A stretch of 32,081 nt of DNA from the NCBI GenBank assembly GCA_030041455.1, contig JASHNV010000190.1:1-32081 (forward strand). Reading direction: 5' to 3'. Below the pieces are notes generated by a model. It was not told the origin of the DNA. It made no database searches and was given only the letters and a program-made list of their open reading frames with translations. The position numbers and the translations under genes were made by a program. Shown piece after piece: positions 1 through 7,776 of this stretch; position 1 is the stretch's first letter, and each line of letters begins with the position of its first letter. Origin of the DNA: Spirochaetia bacterium (GTDB lineage: Bacteria; Spirochaetota; Spirochaetia; DAHUYW01).

Positions 1-174
1 AAGTACTTCCTCGGAGCCATCACCCAGGATCCGTACCAGATCGGCTTCGACGCGGTCCAGCTCGCGGTCGAGGCGGTGAAGGGACAGCCGGTCGCCGACG
101 TTGACACCGGCGCCCACTGGTGGGATTCCACCAACATGGACGATCCGAAGATCGCCCCGCTTCTCTACGATTGA
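1..174 (+). CDS. Sugar ABC transporter substrate-binding protein, C-terminal fragment
   Basis: The frame is open from base 1 and stops with TGA at 172-174, giving the last 57 residues of a protein that begins before the window. The segment reads like the C-terminal end of a periplasmic ribose/galactose-type binding protein (Peripla_BP_4/LacI fold): an alternating QDPYQIGFDAV helix, a VKGQPV turn, a VDTG strand and a closing NMDDPKIAPLLYD. Such proteins bind a sugar in the periplasm and deliver it to an RbsC-type permease. A strong terminator follows at 221-249, so this is probably the last gene of its unit; its partner genes would lie to the left, outside the window. The sugar cannot be told from this piece. 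Confidence 0.75.
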   Translation, partial: KYFLGAITQDPYQIGFDAVQLAVEAVKGQPVADVDTGAHWWDSTNMDDPKIAPLLYD

Positions 175-220
175 TCTCGGTGTTTCGCGCGCGAGGCAAT
201 GCCCCGGCGCGCGGGAACCC

Positions 221-249
221 AAAGGCCCGCCCTCCAGGCGGGCCTTTTT
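221..249 (+). terminator. Intrinsic terminator after the binding-protein gene
   Basis: A perfect 11-bp stem (221-231 with 237-247, AAAGGCCCGCC / GGCGGGCCTTT) with a 5-nt loop CTCCA is followed by a T-run ending at 249. The stem's A and T ends also give a U-tract on the opposite strand, so it could work both ways. It lies between the binding-protein stop and the chemotaxis receptor start. It therefore rules out the earlier in-frame ATG at 199 as the receptor start. Confidence 0.9.
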
Positions 250-261
250 AAAGGGGCCGTT

Positions 262-2178
262 ATGCGCATCCGTCCGAAGCTCTTCTCGTTGATCCTGCTT
301 CTTGTCTTTACGTTTGCGGCCTCGCTTGCCGTGTACTTCATCGTCCTCGCCCCGGTGGCCGCGATCGAAGCGGAGCGCGAGGACCTGAACAATCTGCAGA
401 TCGACTTCGCCGCCGAGCAGATCGCCATGAACCGCCTTGCGCGCGAGCCTTTTCAGAAGCAACTGGCCGCCCTGAGCGCCGCGGACGCCAACACCCAGAA
501 GGCCTTCCAGGAAGTTCAACATTTTCGGGTGCTTCCCTCGATCAGCGCTTCGGTTCGGAAGGCGATCGGCGTCATCGAGAACCTCCAGCAGCAGATCACG
601 GCGAACAGCCCGGTTTTGGCGACCTCCGCCACGGCGGTGCTCGCCGACGCCAAGCGGATCTTCTTTTTCACGAGCGATTTCGACCTGCTTTCGCTGCTGA
701 CTTCGCCCCAAGTCCTCGCGGAAGGGGCCGACTCGCCGGTGATCGCACATGTCCAAGCCTTCTACACGCAGATGGCCGTTCTCGACGAGACGATCACCAC
801 GTCAAGCGGCGTCGTCGCGGATCAGTTCACGGTGATCGACCAGGAGGTGGCGAAGATCCAGGCGCGCAGCCGGATCCTCTCGATCTCGATCATCGTGGTG
901 ATCGTCGCGCTCACCTTCGGCATCTTCTTCCGGATCACCGGCCGCATCGCCGGGTCGATCCGCCGCGTCGAGGGCGGGATCGCCGCCATGAAGGCAGGCG
1001 ACATCACGACGCGCTTCACCCCCGAGACCCGGGACGAGATCGGCACGCTCGCGACGAACCTGAACGCGTTCAGCGACACCCTTAAAGTAGCGATCTCGCA
1101 CGTGCAGGAAGTCTCGCGAGACAACATCCGCCTCAAGGAGAGCCTCATCGTCACCACCGAGCAGACGAGCACCTCCGCCGCGGAGATCAGCGCGAACGTC
1201 CAGTCGATCGACCGGGAGGTGGCCGGGCTCGACGAGCGCTTCGTGGAGGCGGTCCGGCAGGTCGACGGGATCGCCACGCGCATCTCCTCGCTCAATGTCC
1301 AGATCCAGGGGCAGATGGCGATGGTCGAGGAGGCGACCGCCTCCGTCACCGAGATGATCGCCTCCCTCGAGAACGTCGCCGCGGTGGCCGACAAGCGCCG
1401 CGCGGCCGCCGAGCGGCTCAATCAGACCATGGACTCAGGCGGCAGGAAGGCCGCCGCCACCTACGAGGTCGTACAGAAGATCAACAACAACGTCGACAAT
1501 ATCCGCAACATCACCGAGCTGATCAGCGGGATATCGTCGCAAACCAACCTCCTCGCGATGAACGCCGCGATCGAAGCGGCGCACGCGGGGGAAGCGGGGC
1601 GAGGGTTTTCGGTGGTCGCCGACGAGATCCGCAACCTCTCGGAGGCGTCGGCGGAGCAGTCGAAGGAAATCGACAGGATTCTCAGGCTCATGGTCGAGCT
1701 GATATCCGAGGCAAGCTCCTCGGGCTCGGAGTTGAACGACGCGTTCGGGTCCATCGAGCGGGAGGTCCGCGAGTTCTCCTCGTCGCTTACCGAGATCGCC
1801 TCGACGATGACGGAGATCCGTACGGGAGGAACCCAGGTGCTGCAGGCGATGGTCGCCTTGCAGAACGCCTCCGACCAGGTGAAGCGCGATTCGTCCGCGA
1901 TCAACGACACGACCTCCTCCATTCACGACACCATGCTCGCCGTCCAGCGGGTGTCCGCCGAGGTGCGCGGGGGCGTGAAAGAGATCGCCTCCGGCATCCA
2001 TGATATCTCAAGCGCGGTGGCCAACCTTCTCGGCTCCGCGGCGCGGATCGGGGAGCTCGGCGAAACGCTCAATCGATCGCTGCTGTCGTTCAAGACGACG
2101 AACGACGACGACGCTCCTCCCTCGGGCCCCAAGGCGGACGAGCGCATTCCGACCGGGAGCGTTGCGACCAGCGCCTGA
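262..2178 (+). CDS. Methyl-accepting chemotaxis protein
   Basis: A 638-residue transmembrane chemoreceptor. The N-terminus has a short basic stretch and a first membrane helix (about residues 8-30). A periplasmic sensor region of about 170 residues follows, with no domain I recognise. A second membrane helix (about 205-223) leads into a HAMP linker (about 224-280). The cytoplasmic MCP signalling coiled coil contains the highly conserved hairpin tip ([20 protein letters not shown], around residues 424-443) that contacts CheA and CheW, then [14 protein letters not shown]. The C-terminus ends in VATSA, with no CheR/CheB-binding pentapeptide of the NWETF kind. The start at 262 is chosen because the earlier in-frame ATG lies inside the terminator stem; AAAGGGG about 5 bases upstream serves as ribosome site. 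The gene stands alone, so its ligand is unknown, though the sugar-binding gene beside it may hint at a sugar. Confidence 0.93.
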   Translation: MRIRPKLFSLILLLVFTFAASLAVYFIVLAPVAAIEAEREDLNNLQIDFAAEQIAMNRLAREPFQKQLAALSAADANTQKAFQEVQHFRVLPSISASVRKAIGVIENLQQQITANSPVLATSATAVLADAKRIFFFTSDFDLLSLLTSPQVLAEGADSPVIAHVQAFYTQMAVLDETITTSSGVVADQFTVIDQEVAKIQARSRILSISIIVVIVALTFGIFFRITGRIAGSIRRVEGGIAAMKAGDITTRFTPETRDEIGTLATNLNAFSDTLKVAISHVQEVSRDNIRLKESLIVTTEQTSTSAAEISANVQSIDREVAGLDERFVEAVRQVDGIATRISSLNVQIQGQMAMVEEATASVTEMIASLENVAAVADKRRAAAERLNQTMDSGGRKAAATYEVVQKINNNVDNIRNITELISGISSQTNLLAMNAAIEAAHAGEAGRGFSVVADEIRNLSEASAEQSKEIDRILRLMVELISEASSSGSELNDAFGSIEREVREFSSSLTEIASTMTEIRTGGTQVLQAMVALQNASDQVKRDSSAINDTTSSIHDTMLAVQRVSAEVRGGVKEIASGIHDISSAVANLLGSAARIGELGETLNRSLLSFKTTNDDDAPPSGPKADERIPTGSVATSA

Positions 2179-2324
2179 CGCACGCGTCGCAGGCGGCGAG
2201 CGCCGAGAGGCTCTCGAGCGTGTGCCGTCCTCAGGACTCTCCGCCGGGGCATCGACAAGGGGAACGACCCAATCCGTTCGGCGCGCTGGCGGTGAGTCTG
2301 AAAGGCAAGAGGCCATCGGTCCCA

Positions 2325-4757
2325 ATGGACAACAAACAGCCTGTCGATGACGAACTCGCGGCGGCGCGTCGTGAAATCGAACGGTTGCGCTTGGAGAATG
2401 CTGCGCTTCGAAAGGCACTAACGTTGTCGGGCAAGCAGGCCACGGCCGCCGACCGCCGCGGTTCTTCGTCAATTTTCTCTCAGCCAGACGCTCTCGGGTC
2501 GGAGCAGAAGATTACGCTCTTTCGTTCGTTATTTCGCGGGCGCGACGACGTGTATGCGGTCCGCTGGGAATCGAGAGGAGGTGCCTCCGGGTATTCTCCG
2601 GCGCATTTCCATGACGACGACCCGGCGCTGTGCCGACGGTCTCGCGCGGAATGCCAAGCGCGAGGCGAGCGACGGTATTCTCCACTGACCGACGAAGTGC
2701 TCCACGCGCACCTGACGGGACGATCTGTGGTCGGGATCTACCCTCTCCTTCCCTCCGACGATTGTTGCATCCTTGCCGTCGACTTCGATCGACAGCACTG
2801 GGAACAAGACGTCGCCGAATATCTGAGGATGTGTCGAGAGTACGGGATACCTGTTTATCCCGAACGTTCTCGGTCTGGATCCGGCGGACACGTATGGATG
2901 TTTTTCGAACATCCGGTACCGGCCCGCATGGCGAGGCGTATTGGGACCCTGCTCATTGCCGGCGCGTCTACCCGCCGCGTTGAGATCGGACTGGAGTCAT
3001 TCGACCGGATGTTTCCAAACCAGGACCTGATGCCGAAAGGTGGTTTCGGGAATCTTATCGCGCTCCCGCTCCAGAAAAGGGCAAGGGAAGGGAACAATTC
3101 GATATTTCTCGACGAGTCACTTCAGCCGGCCACCGACCGGTGGGATTACCTAAGGAAAGTTCGCAGAGTCTCCAAGTCCGATCTCGGGCGGTATATTGAC
3201 CTGCTGCTCGAGCGCATCGTGGACCCAACCGAGGTCCAAGACGCGGAAGGTGCTGAAGCACCCGACGAAGCTGACAACGCGTCCTTTATCAAAACGGCGG
3301 CGGTAGCGTCAGCTGTAGCTCATCGGACGGCTGCCGAACGTTCCGTCAGTGCCGAGATAAGCGCCATGCTGGTCTTCGATCGGAGCAGCCTGTCGGCGGA
3401 GGAAAGCCGTGGGCTTGTGACCTGTGCTTCGTTCGGCAATCCTGAATACTACCACGCGCAGCGGTTGCGTCTGTTCGTGTTCGGGAAGCCGCGGGTAATC
3501 AACTGTGCGGACGTCTCGGAGCGGCAAATCGCGCTACCCCGAGGGTGTCTATGGCAGGCAGAGGCACGACTTCGCGAAAACGGCGTACGGCTTGAACTGC
3601 ATGACCGACGATTTTCCGGAACGTCGATCGACGTCTCTTTCCTCGGTGAGCTCCGAGAGTACCAAGAACGGGTGTTTCAGGCGATTCGAGCTCATGACAT
3701 CGGAGTTCTGTGCGCACCAACCGCCTTCGGCAAAACTATTGTGGCGTTGAGGATGATTGCCGATCGGAAGGTGAACACGCTCATCCTCGTTCACCGGAAG
3801 GAAATCGCCGATCTCTGGCGCGAAAAGGTGCTTGCCTTCCTTTCGCTTGATTCAAGTCAGGTTGGCATCTGGACTGGCGCCAAAAAGAAACCTACCGGTT
3901 TGGTCGATATCGCTACCCTCCAAAGTCTCGTCCGTGGGGGTACGGTCCAGGGCTTCGTGGAGCGGTATGGCCACGTGGTGGTCGACGAGTGCCATCACGT
4001 GCCGGCATTTAGCTTTGAGCAGGTGATGAAAAAGATAAAGGCACGCTATGTGCTCGGCCTGACCGCGACCCCTATCCGCAGAGATGGCCATCATCCAATT
4101 ATTTTCATGCAGTGCGGCCCGATCCGGTTCAAAAGCTCCGAGAAAAAGGAAGCGCAGCATCGCAAGTTTGACCATCTTGTGGTGCCCCGGTCGTCGGATT
4201 TTCGCTTAGCAGAGGGCACCCTCCCGATCCAGACCATCTACGGGCGCCTGGCAAAGGACGATGCAAGGAACCGTCTGATCGTTGGTGATGCATGCCGCGC
4301 TAACGCTATCGGACGGTGTGTTCTCGTGCTGACGGAGCGCAAAGATCATCTCATGCTCCTACGGGATGCGTTGCTGAACGAAGGGATTCAGCCATACGTC
4401 CTCCATGGAACGCTCAAGCGCGATCAGATCCGCGCCGCACTTGACGCCGTGCGACTTTTGCCCAACGGGACGCCCTTTATTATCCTTGCGACCGGCCGGT
4501 TCATTGGCGAAGGGTTCGACGAGCCGCGGCTCGACACCCTCCTTCTGACGCTGCCGATCTCGTGGAAAGGCACCCTACAGCAATACGCCGGAAGGTTGCA
4601 CCGTAGGAACGACGGGAAGAATGCGGTAATGGTCTACGATTATCTCGATCCCAACGTGCCAGTCTTGCAAAGAATGTATCAGAAACGACTGATCGGTTAC
4701 CGGAGCATCGGTTACCGCATCGGAGAACAGTCGGCACCAGAACCGCCCAAGGGGTGA
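2325..4757 (+). CDS. TOTE-type primase-helicase (AEP primase plus SF2 helicase)
   Basis: An 810-residue two-enzyme protein. Residues about 8-35 form a short coiled coil (AAARREIERLRLENAALRKA). From about residue 60 comes an archaeo-eukaryotic primase domain of the type Pfam calls the TOTE conflict system primase, opening with LFRSLFRGRDDVYAVRWE. Catalytic signatures are visible: the metal-binding D153-F-D155, the SGSGGH motif with H189, and GNLIALPLQ. The C-terminal half is a superfamily 2 helicase with Walker A APTAFGKT (K470), DECH at 554-557, LTATP, and motif VI QQYAGRLHR (752-760). All key residues are present, so both enzymes look intact. Families with this pairing are considered anti-mobile-element systems; the substrate is not known to me. 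The start is the ATG at 2325 before the coiled coil; upstream in-frame starts give arginine/proline-rich sequence of no domain character. The ribosome site is weak. MNT/HEPN toxin genes follow. Confidence 0.85.
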   Translation: MDNKQPVDDELAAARREIERLRLENAALRKALTLSGKQATAADRRGSSSIFSQPDALGSEQKITLFRSLFRGRDDVYAVRWESRGGASGYSPAHFHDDDPALCRRSRAECQARGERRYSPLTDEVLHAHLTGRSVVGIYPLLPSDDCCILAVDFDRQHWEQDVAEYLRMCREYGIPVYPERSRSGSGGHVWMFFEHPVPARMARRIGTLLIAGASTRRVEIGLESFDRMFPNQDLMPKGGFGNLIALPLQKRAREGNNSIFLDESLQPATDRWDYLRKVRRVSKSDLGRYIDLLLERIVDPTEVQDAEGAEAPDEADNASFIKTAAVASAVAHRTAAERSVSAEISAMLVFDRSSLSAEESRGLVTCASFGNPEYYHAQRLRLFVFGKPRVINCADVSERQIALPRGCLWQAEARLRENGVRLELHDRRFSGTSIDVSFLGELREYQERVFQAIRAHDIGVLCAPTAFGKTIVALRMIADRKVNTLILVHRKEIADLWREKVLAFLSLDSSQVGIWTGAKKKPTGLVDIATLQSLVRGGTVQGFVERYGHVVVDECHHVPAFSFEQVMKKIKARYVLGLTATPIRRDGHHPIIFMQCGPIRFKSSEKKEAQHRKFDHLVVPRSSDFRLAEGTLPIQTIYGRLAKDDARNRLIVGDACRANAIGRCVLVLTERKDHLMLLRDALLNEGIQPYVLHGTLKRDQIRAALDAVRLLPNGTPFIILATGRFIGEGFDEPRLDTLLLTLPISWKGTLQQYAGRLHRRNDGKNAVMVYDYLDPNVPVLQRMYQKRLIGYRSIGYRIGEQSAPEPPKG

Positions 4758-4835
4758 GCGCACGACGGGGCGGCAGTGAGGGGTCCTTCTGGTAGGGTTC
4801 TTTCCGTCCACAACGGCAGGCCGTCGTAGCCTTCC

Positions 4836-4997
4836 TTGCAGTCCTCCCACGAGGGTGGCCCGAGAAAGTTCCCCGACACACGTCGGAATGACAATTATTT
4901 CGGCGACGTGCCGGCAACTCTGGAACTCGTTCAGGAAGCTGGAGCCGTTGGCCATGACCGGATAAACGGCTATACTTGGCGGTGGAAGAAAAAATGA
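4836..4997 (+). other. Short open frame of unknown status before the MNT gene
   Basis: The 236 bases between the helicase stop and the MNT start hold no recognised gene. One frame is open from after a TAG at 4827 to TGA at 4995-4997, whose last bases overlap the MNT ATG (ATGA). It has only TTG (4836) or GTG (about 4908) as possible starts. Its 53 residues have a protein-like tail (RRNDNYFGDVPATLELVQEA, then NGYTWRWKKK). It may be the C-terminal remnant of a decayed gene, a small leader gene coupled to the MNT gene, or chance. A small inverted repeat CCGAC-ACA-CGTCGG-like element lies inside it. I do not recognise a family. Confidence 0.25.
4948..4976 (+). promoter_or_regulatory. Candidate sigma-70 promoter of the MNT/HEPN operon
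   Basis: TTGGCC at 4948-4953 and TATACT at 4971-4976 are separated by exactly 17 bases. Transcription would begin near 4983, leaving about 11 bases before the ATG at 4994, which still includes a purine-rich GGTGGAAG ribosome site. The operon could thus be transcribed independently of the helicase. Confidence 0.5.
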
Positions 4998-5299
4998 ACG
5001 TGGCTCTTCACATCGACCCCAAAGCGGTGGACCTTTTCTGCACACGCCACGATATTCGCAGGCTCTCGCTGTTCGGCTCCCAGCGTTCGGATGCAGCAGG
5101 ACCGCACAGCGACGTTGATTTTCTCGTTGAGTTTGAACCTGGTCTTGAGCCCGGACTGCTGGGTCTTGCAGCAATGGAGGTCGAACTCCCTGATTTGATA
5201 GGCGGTCGCCGCGTTGACCTGCGCACGCCCCAGGAACTGAGCCGCTATTTTCGACAGGAAGTCCTCCGTACTGCCGAGGTGCAGTTTGCACGATCGTGA
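4994..5299 (+). CDS. MNT-type nucleotidyltransferase (antitoxin-like), first copy
   Basis: A 101-residue minimal nucleotidyltransferase. The diagnostic GS-x10-DxD motif is complete: G28-S29 in LFGSQRSD and D40-V-D42 in SDVDFLVEF, with the third acidic residue probably D75 in RRVDLRTP. Family members transfer nucleotides, and in type VII toxin-antitoxin pairs the MNT protein AMPylates a tyrosine of a HEPN toxin to silence it. This subtype (SDVDFLVEFEPG, then GGRRVDLRTPQELSRYFR) usually sits beside a DUF86-type HEPN protein, which is absent here. The ATG at 4994 has a ribosome site GGTGGAAG; a TTG at 4976 is a weaker alternative. The next gene begins at or just after its stop, so the three small genes form one operon. 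Confidence 0.85.
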   Translation: MNVALHIDPKAVDLFCTRHDIRRLSLFGSQRSDAAGPHSDVDFLVEFEPGLEPGLLGLAAMEVELPDLIGGRRVDLRTPQELSRYFRQEVLRTAEVQFARS

Positions 5300-5331
5300 G
5301 ACCAGACTCAGCCAAACGGGGGAGCCGATTC

Positions 5332-5652
5332 GTGAATAAAAGAATCGAGGACCTGACGGCGAAACTGAAGGTAGAGCTTGTGCAGCTCTATGGAGAGCGC
5401 TTGAAGGGGCTCTATCTCTTTGGATCCTACGCTCGAAATGAGGCGGACGAAGAGTCTGACGTTGATATCTTGATCGTCCTCGATCAGGTAGGTAGCTACT
5501 CTAGGGAAATTGAGCTGACTGGCGAAGTAGTTTCGCGGCTGTCGCTTTGGTTCGGCACAACCATTAGTCGAGCTTTTACGACCGAGCGCCAGTGGTCGGA
5601 AGAACAGACACTGTTTCTTCAGAATGTTCGAGAAGAGGCTGTCCTCGTATGA
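5332..5652 (+). CDS. MNT-type nucleotidyltransferase (antitoxin-like), second copy
   Basis: A 106-residue nucleotidyltransferase of a different subtype from its upstream neighbour. The GS-x10-DxD motif is intact: G31-S32 in YLFGSYARNEA and D43-V-D45 in SDVDILIV. The rest of the fold runs through SYSREIELTGEVVSRLSLWFG. The GTG at 5332 is preferred as start because GGGGGAG (5318-5324) lies 7 bases upstream and the protein then begins VNKRIEDLTAKL, the usual opening for this family; an in-frame GTG at 5296 overlapping the previous stop is possible. Its stop overlaps the HEPN start as ATGA (5649-5652), so the two are translationally coupled. This makes it the natural partner that modifies and neutralises the HEPN protein. 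Confidence 0.85.
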   Translation: MNKRIEDLTAKLKVELVQLYGERLKGLYLFGSYARNEADEESDVDILIVLDQVGSYSREIELTGEVVSRLSLWFGTTISRAFTTERQWSEEQTLFLQNVREEAVLV

Positions 5653-6047
5653 AAGAGGAGGCCAGAAAGTTCCTGGAGAAAGCAGATCGGGCTCTTCATG
5701 CTGCAGAAATACTTCTGGCAGATGGTAGTTATGATTTTGCTGCCGGACGGGCGTATTACGCTATGCTTCATACCGCGCAGGCACTCCTTTGTGAAGATGA
5801 TCTGCGCTATCGAAAGCACGCTGGGGTTCATGCGGCATTTGGCGAGCACTACTCCAAGACGGGCCGAATCGACGCGAAGTATCATCGTTGGTTGTTGGAC
5901 GCCTTTGACGAACGGCTGAGAGCCGACTACGATATCGATGAGTCTTTCGGTGAACCCGATGCCGCACATCGGATCGTGCAAGCCCGCGAATTCCTTTCCG
6001 TTGTTAAGAAATACCTGGAAACACACGCGGGGACAACAGGCCCCTGA
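5649..6047 (+). CDS. HEPN-domain protein (toxin-like partner of the MNT proteins)
   Basis: A 132-residue all-helical HEPN protein. The N-terminal helix (EEARKFLEKADRALHAAEIL) leads to the family hallmark GRAYYAMLHTAQALL; R34 and H41 here match an Rx4-6H ribonuclease motif. A second hallmark follows, KHAGVHAAFGEHYSKTGRI, and the protein ends with a helix REFLSVVKKYLE. HEPN proteins paired with MNT partners are usually RNases or tRNA-targeting toxins held off by nucleotidylation; others of this subfamily may be structural. The start at 5649 overlaps the previous stop by four bases (ATGA). An upstream in-frame start at 5592 would lie inside the MNT gene and adds cysteine/arginine-rich sequence, so it was not used. 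Confidence 0.83.
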   Translation: MKEEARKFLEKADRALHAAEILLADGSYDFAAGRAYYAMLHTAQALLCEDDLRYRKHAGVHAAFGEHYSKTGRIDAKYHRWLLDAFDERLRADYDIDESFGEPDAAHRIVQAREFLSVVKKYLETHAGTTGP

Positions 6048-6333
6048 GCAACATGCTGCCCTCATCCCCGGACCATGATACTACGACGAGACGGTGCACG
6101 GTGAGTACCACGACATCGCCTCGGAGGCAGCGGGGATCTCGAACGAAAAAAGGACGGCCAGTGAAAAAAGCGCTTGATTTAACTAAAACCATCTCAAAGC
6201 ATTGTAGGGGGTGTCGGCGCCATACTTATGGTGTGCCCAGGGTGTCCGGTCCTTCCTCAGAATGGACTTGCGACGTCGCCACTACATAAGCGGCGCCACA
6301 ACATTTCGCATCTTACGTTGTATACAGCATACG
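6048..6333 (+). other. Gene-free stretch between the HEPN gene and the intron-like relic
   Basis: About 290 bases with no gene I can support. It has short open frames only; one from ATG 6053 is rich in arginine, threonine and serine and has no domain character. Another 30-codon piece (reading ...GEYHDIASEAAG...) resembles decayed coding sequence but has an upstream stop. Base composition shifts toward A/T near 6150-6200. This fits an insertion/deletion scar between two accessory modules. Confidence 0.4.
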
Positions 6334-6420
6334 ATGCGGGAAATACGCAAGTCCGGTTTGATGAGGGGTCTCGGGGCGGATGGACTGCCGTACCGGCCTC
6401 CCGAACTTACGGGGTCTACT
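6334..6420 (+). mobile_element. Possible 3' end of a decayed group II intron (partial domain V and VI)
   Basis: The bases ATGCGGGAAATACGCAAG (6334-6351) followed by TCCGGTTTG match the distal part of a bacterial group II intron domain V hairpin in size and order: GCG stem, GAAA-like loop, CGC, then the AAG bulge region and TCCGG. A helix-forming stretch follows (TCTCGGGGCGG with CCGGCCTCCCGA, roughly 6369-6404) and then CTACTCT, like domain VI and its branch-point region. The 5' strand of domain V that should pair with TCCGGTTTG is not present, and no maturase gene precedes it. If real it is a truncated, inactive relic. This call rests on memory of intron ends. Confidence 0.35.
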
Positions 6421-6459
6421 CTCCTGGTCAAGGTCGCCGGATCGGACGGCCAAAGCGCG

Positions 6460-7626
6460 CTACGAGGTCACCAGGCGGTCGATCCTATCGACATCGAAGA
6501 CCCGGTCGGCCACGAGCAGGGCGAGGCCCACAACCCCGGCCGTAAGGCCGAGCCGGCTGGGCAGAATCTGGAGCTGCCGCGTGGCGAGCGGGAGCGAGCG
6601 CTTGTAGACCATCTCCCGCATGCCCGCGAGAAGAAGCTCCTCGGCCCGGGCGAGTTGTCCGCCCACCACGACAAGCCGGGGATTGAGAAGGCTTACGGCG
6701 TCCGAGAGGGCGACGCCGAGGATTCGGCTCGCGCGTCGGCAGAGCCTGACGGCGTCCGGATCCCCGCCTCTTACCAGGTCAACTGCCTCGTCGACTCTAG
6801 AGATGTCGTGCCCTTGGGCGCGGAGGTCTCGGACCAGTGCCCACCCTCCCGCGTATGCCTCGACGCAACCTACATTTCCGCATCTGCACACCGGGCATTC
6901 CTCGCCGTCTTCCACCGTTATCTGAATGTGCCCTATATCGCCCGCGGCCCCGTCGGCTCCACGGTAGGAGCGCTCGTTGGCGATAACGCCGGAGCCGACT
7001 CCCGTGCCGACCTTAAGAAAGATCATGTTCGGCACCTCGGGATAGACCGACCGACTCTCTCCGAAGGCCATCGCGTTGACGTCCTTCTCCACGACGACGG
7101 GGCAGGAGTAAAGCGAGGCGAACCAACCCGGGATATCGTAGCGGTCCCAGCCGGTCATGATCGGTGGACTAATGACCCGGCCGCTTTCGAACTCCACCGG
7201 TCCCGGCACGTCGATGCCGACGCCTTGAACCGCCTGAGGCTGATGGCCGGAGGCTTGTAGCATCTGGTCGAACAGTCCCTGAACCTCGGCCAATACGACC
7301 TCGGGGCCGAGGGCGACGTCCGAAGCCATCGACCGCTCTTGGATGATCTTGCCGGATAGATCGCAAAGCGCGGTACGTATGGCGGAGGCGCCGATGTCGG
7401 CCACCAAGAGACTCCCTCGGGTACGGTTGAATGCGAAGTGGCGGGCAGGTCTCCCTTGGCTTGAAGCGGCTTGATCGGTCCCTATCAAAAGCCCGGCGTT
7501 CAAGAGGGCGTCAATCCGTTGGTTGACGGTGGCTCGAGAGAGGCCGGTCAATCGGCCCAGATCCGCCCTCGTGAGGGGTCCTTGGCGGCGAAAGAGAGTA
7601 ACGATATCTCCTGCTCCTATCGCCAT
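6460..7626 (-). CDS. ROK-family transcriptional repressor (FrcR/XylR/NagC-like)
   Basis: A 388-residue sugar-responsive repressor. The N-terminus is a winged helix-turn-helix (LTRADLGRLTGLSRATVNQRI, about residues 18-38). The rest is a ROK sugar-kinase-like fold starting LLVADIGASAIRTALCDL. The zinc site of the ROK signature is intact: H233, then C247, C249 and C254 in CPVCRCGNVGCVEAYAGG. The protein is expected to bind operator DNA and release it on binding a sugar or sugar phosphate. It is transcribed away from the sugar transport operon with about 150 bases between them, where a palindrome overlaps the likely promoters. The ATG at 7626 has GGGAGGAA upstream. In rhizobial frc loci a ROK repressor occupies the same divergent position. 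Confidence 0.92.
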   Translation of the reverse strand: MAIGAGDIVTLFRRQGPLTRADLGRLTGLSRATVNQRIDALLNAGLLIGTDQAASSQGRPARHFAFNRTRGSLLVADIGASAIRTALCDLSGKIIQERSMASDVALGPEVVLAEVQGLFDQMLQASGHQPQAVQGVGIDVPGPVEFESGRVISPPIMTGWDRYDIPGWFASLYSCPVVVEKDVNAMAFGESRSVYPEVPNMIFLKVGTGVGSGVIANERSYRGADGAAGDIGHIQITVEDGEECPVCRCGNVGCVEAYAGGWALVRDLRAQGHDISRVDEAVDLVRGGDPDAVRLCRRASRILGVALSDAVSLLNPRLVVVGGQLARAEELLLAGMREMVYKRSLPLATRQLQILPSRLGLTAGVVGLALLVADRVFDVDRIDRLVTS

Positions 7627-7692
7627 CGAGTTCTTCCTCCCTATATCCGTTGCATCTTACCACATTTAACAACAAGGACGAATAATTATGAT

Positions 7693-7709
7693 AACTATAC
7701 TACATAGTT
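7693..7709. promoter_or_regulatory. Candidate operator for the ROK repressor
   Basis: A perfect inverted repeat AACTAT-ACTAC-ATAGTT (6-bp arms, 5-base centre) lies between the divergent ROK gene and sugar operon. It ends five bases before the -35 box of the operon promoter. XylR/ROK operators are similar A/T-rich palindromes containing AGTTT/AAACT-like arms. No second copy was seen. Confidence 0.45.
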
Positions 7710-7713
7710 TTGC

Positions 7714-7742
7714 TTGACAATATACAAAATTAGGCTTTACAG
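7714..7742 (+). promoter_or_regulatory. Candidate promoter of the sugar transport operon
   Basis: A perfect -35 box TTGACA (7714-7719) is followed 16-17 bases later by TTTACA/TTACAG (7736-7742) as a modest -10. Transcription would start near 7749, giving a leader of about 28 bases that carries the strong ribosome site GGGGGAGG (7766-7773 region) before ATG 7777. Confidence 0.5.
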
Positions 7743-7776
7743 TGGGCATATGATCCAAGAGATTAGGGGGAGGTTT

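Noticed and set aside
199-261. Earlier in-frame ATG for the chemotaxis receptor
   Set aside because: The extension runs through the terminator hairpin at 221-249, and the ATG at 262 leads straight into a membrane helix.
4575-5315. A 246-codon minus-strand frame across the helicase and MNT boundary
   Set aside because: No motif or ribosome site; it runs opposite clear plus-strand genes and a promoter.
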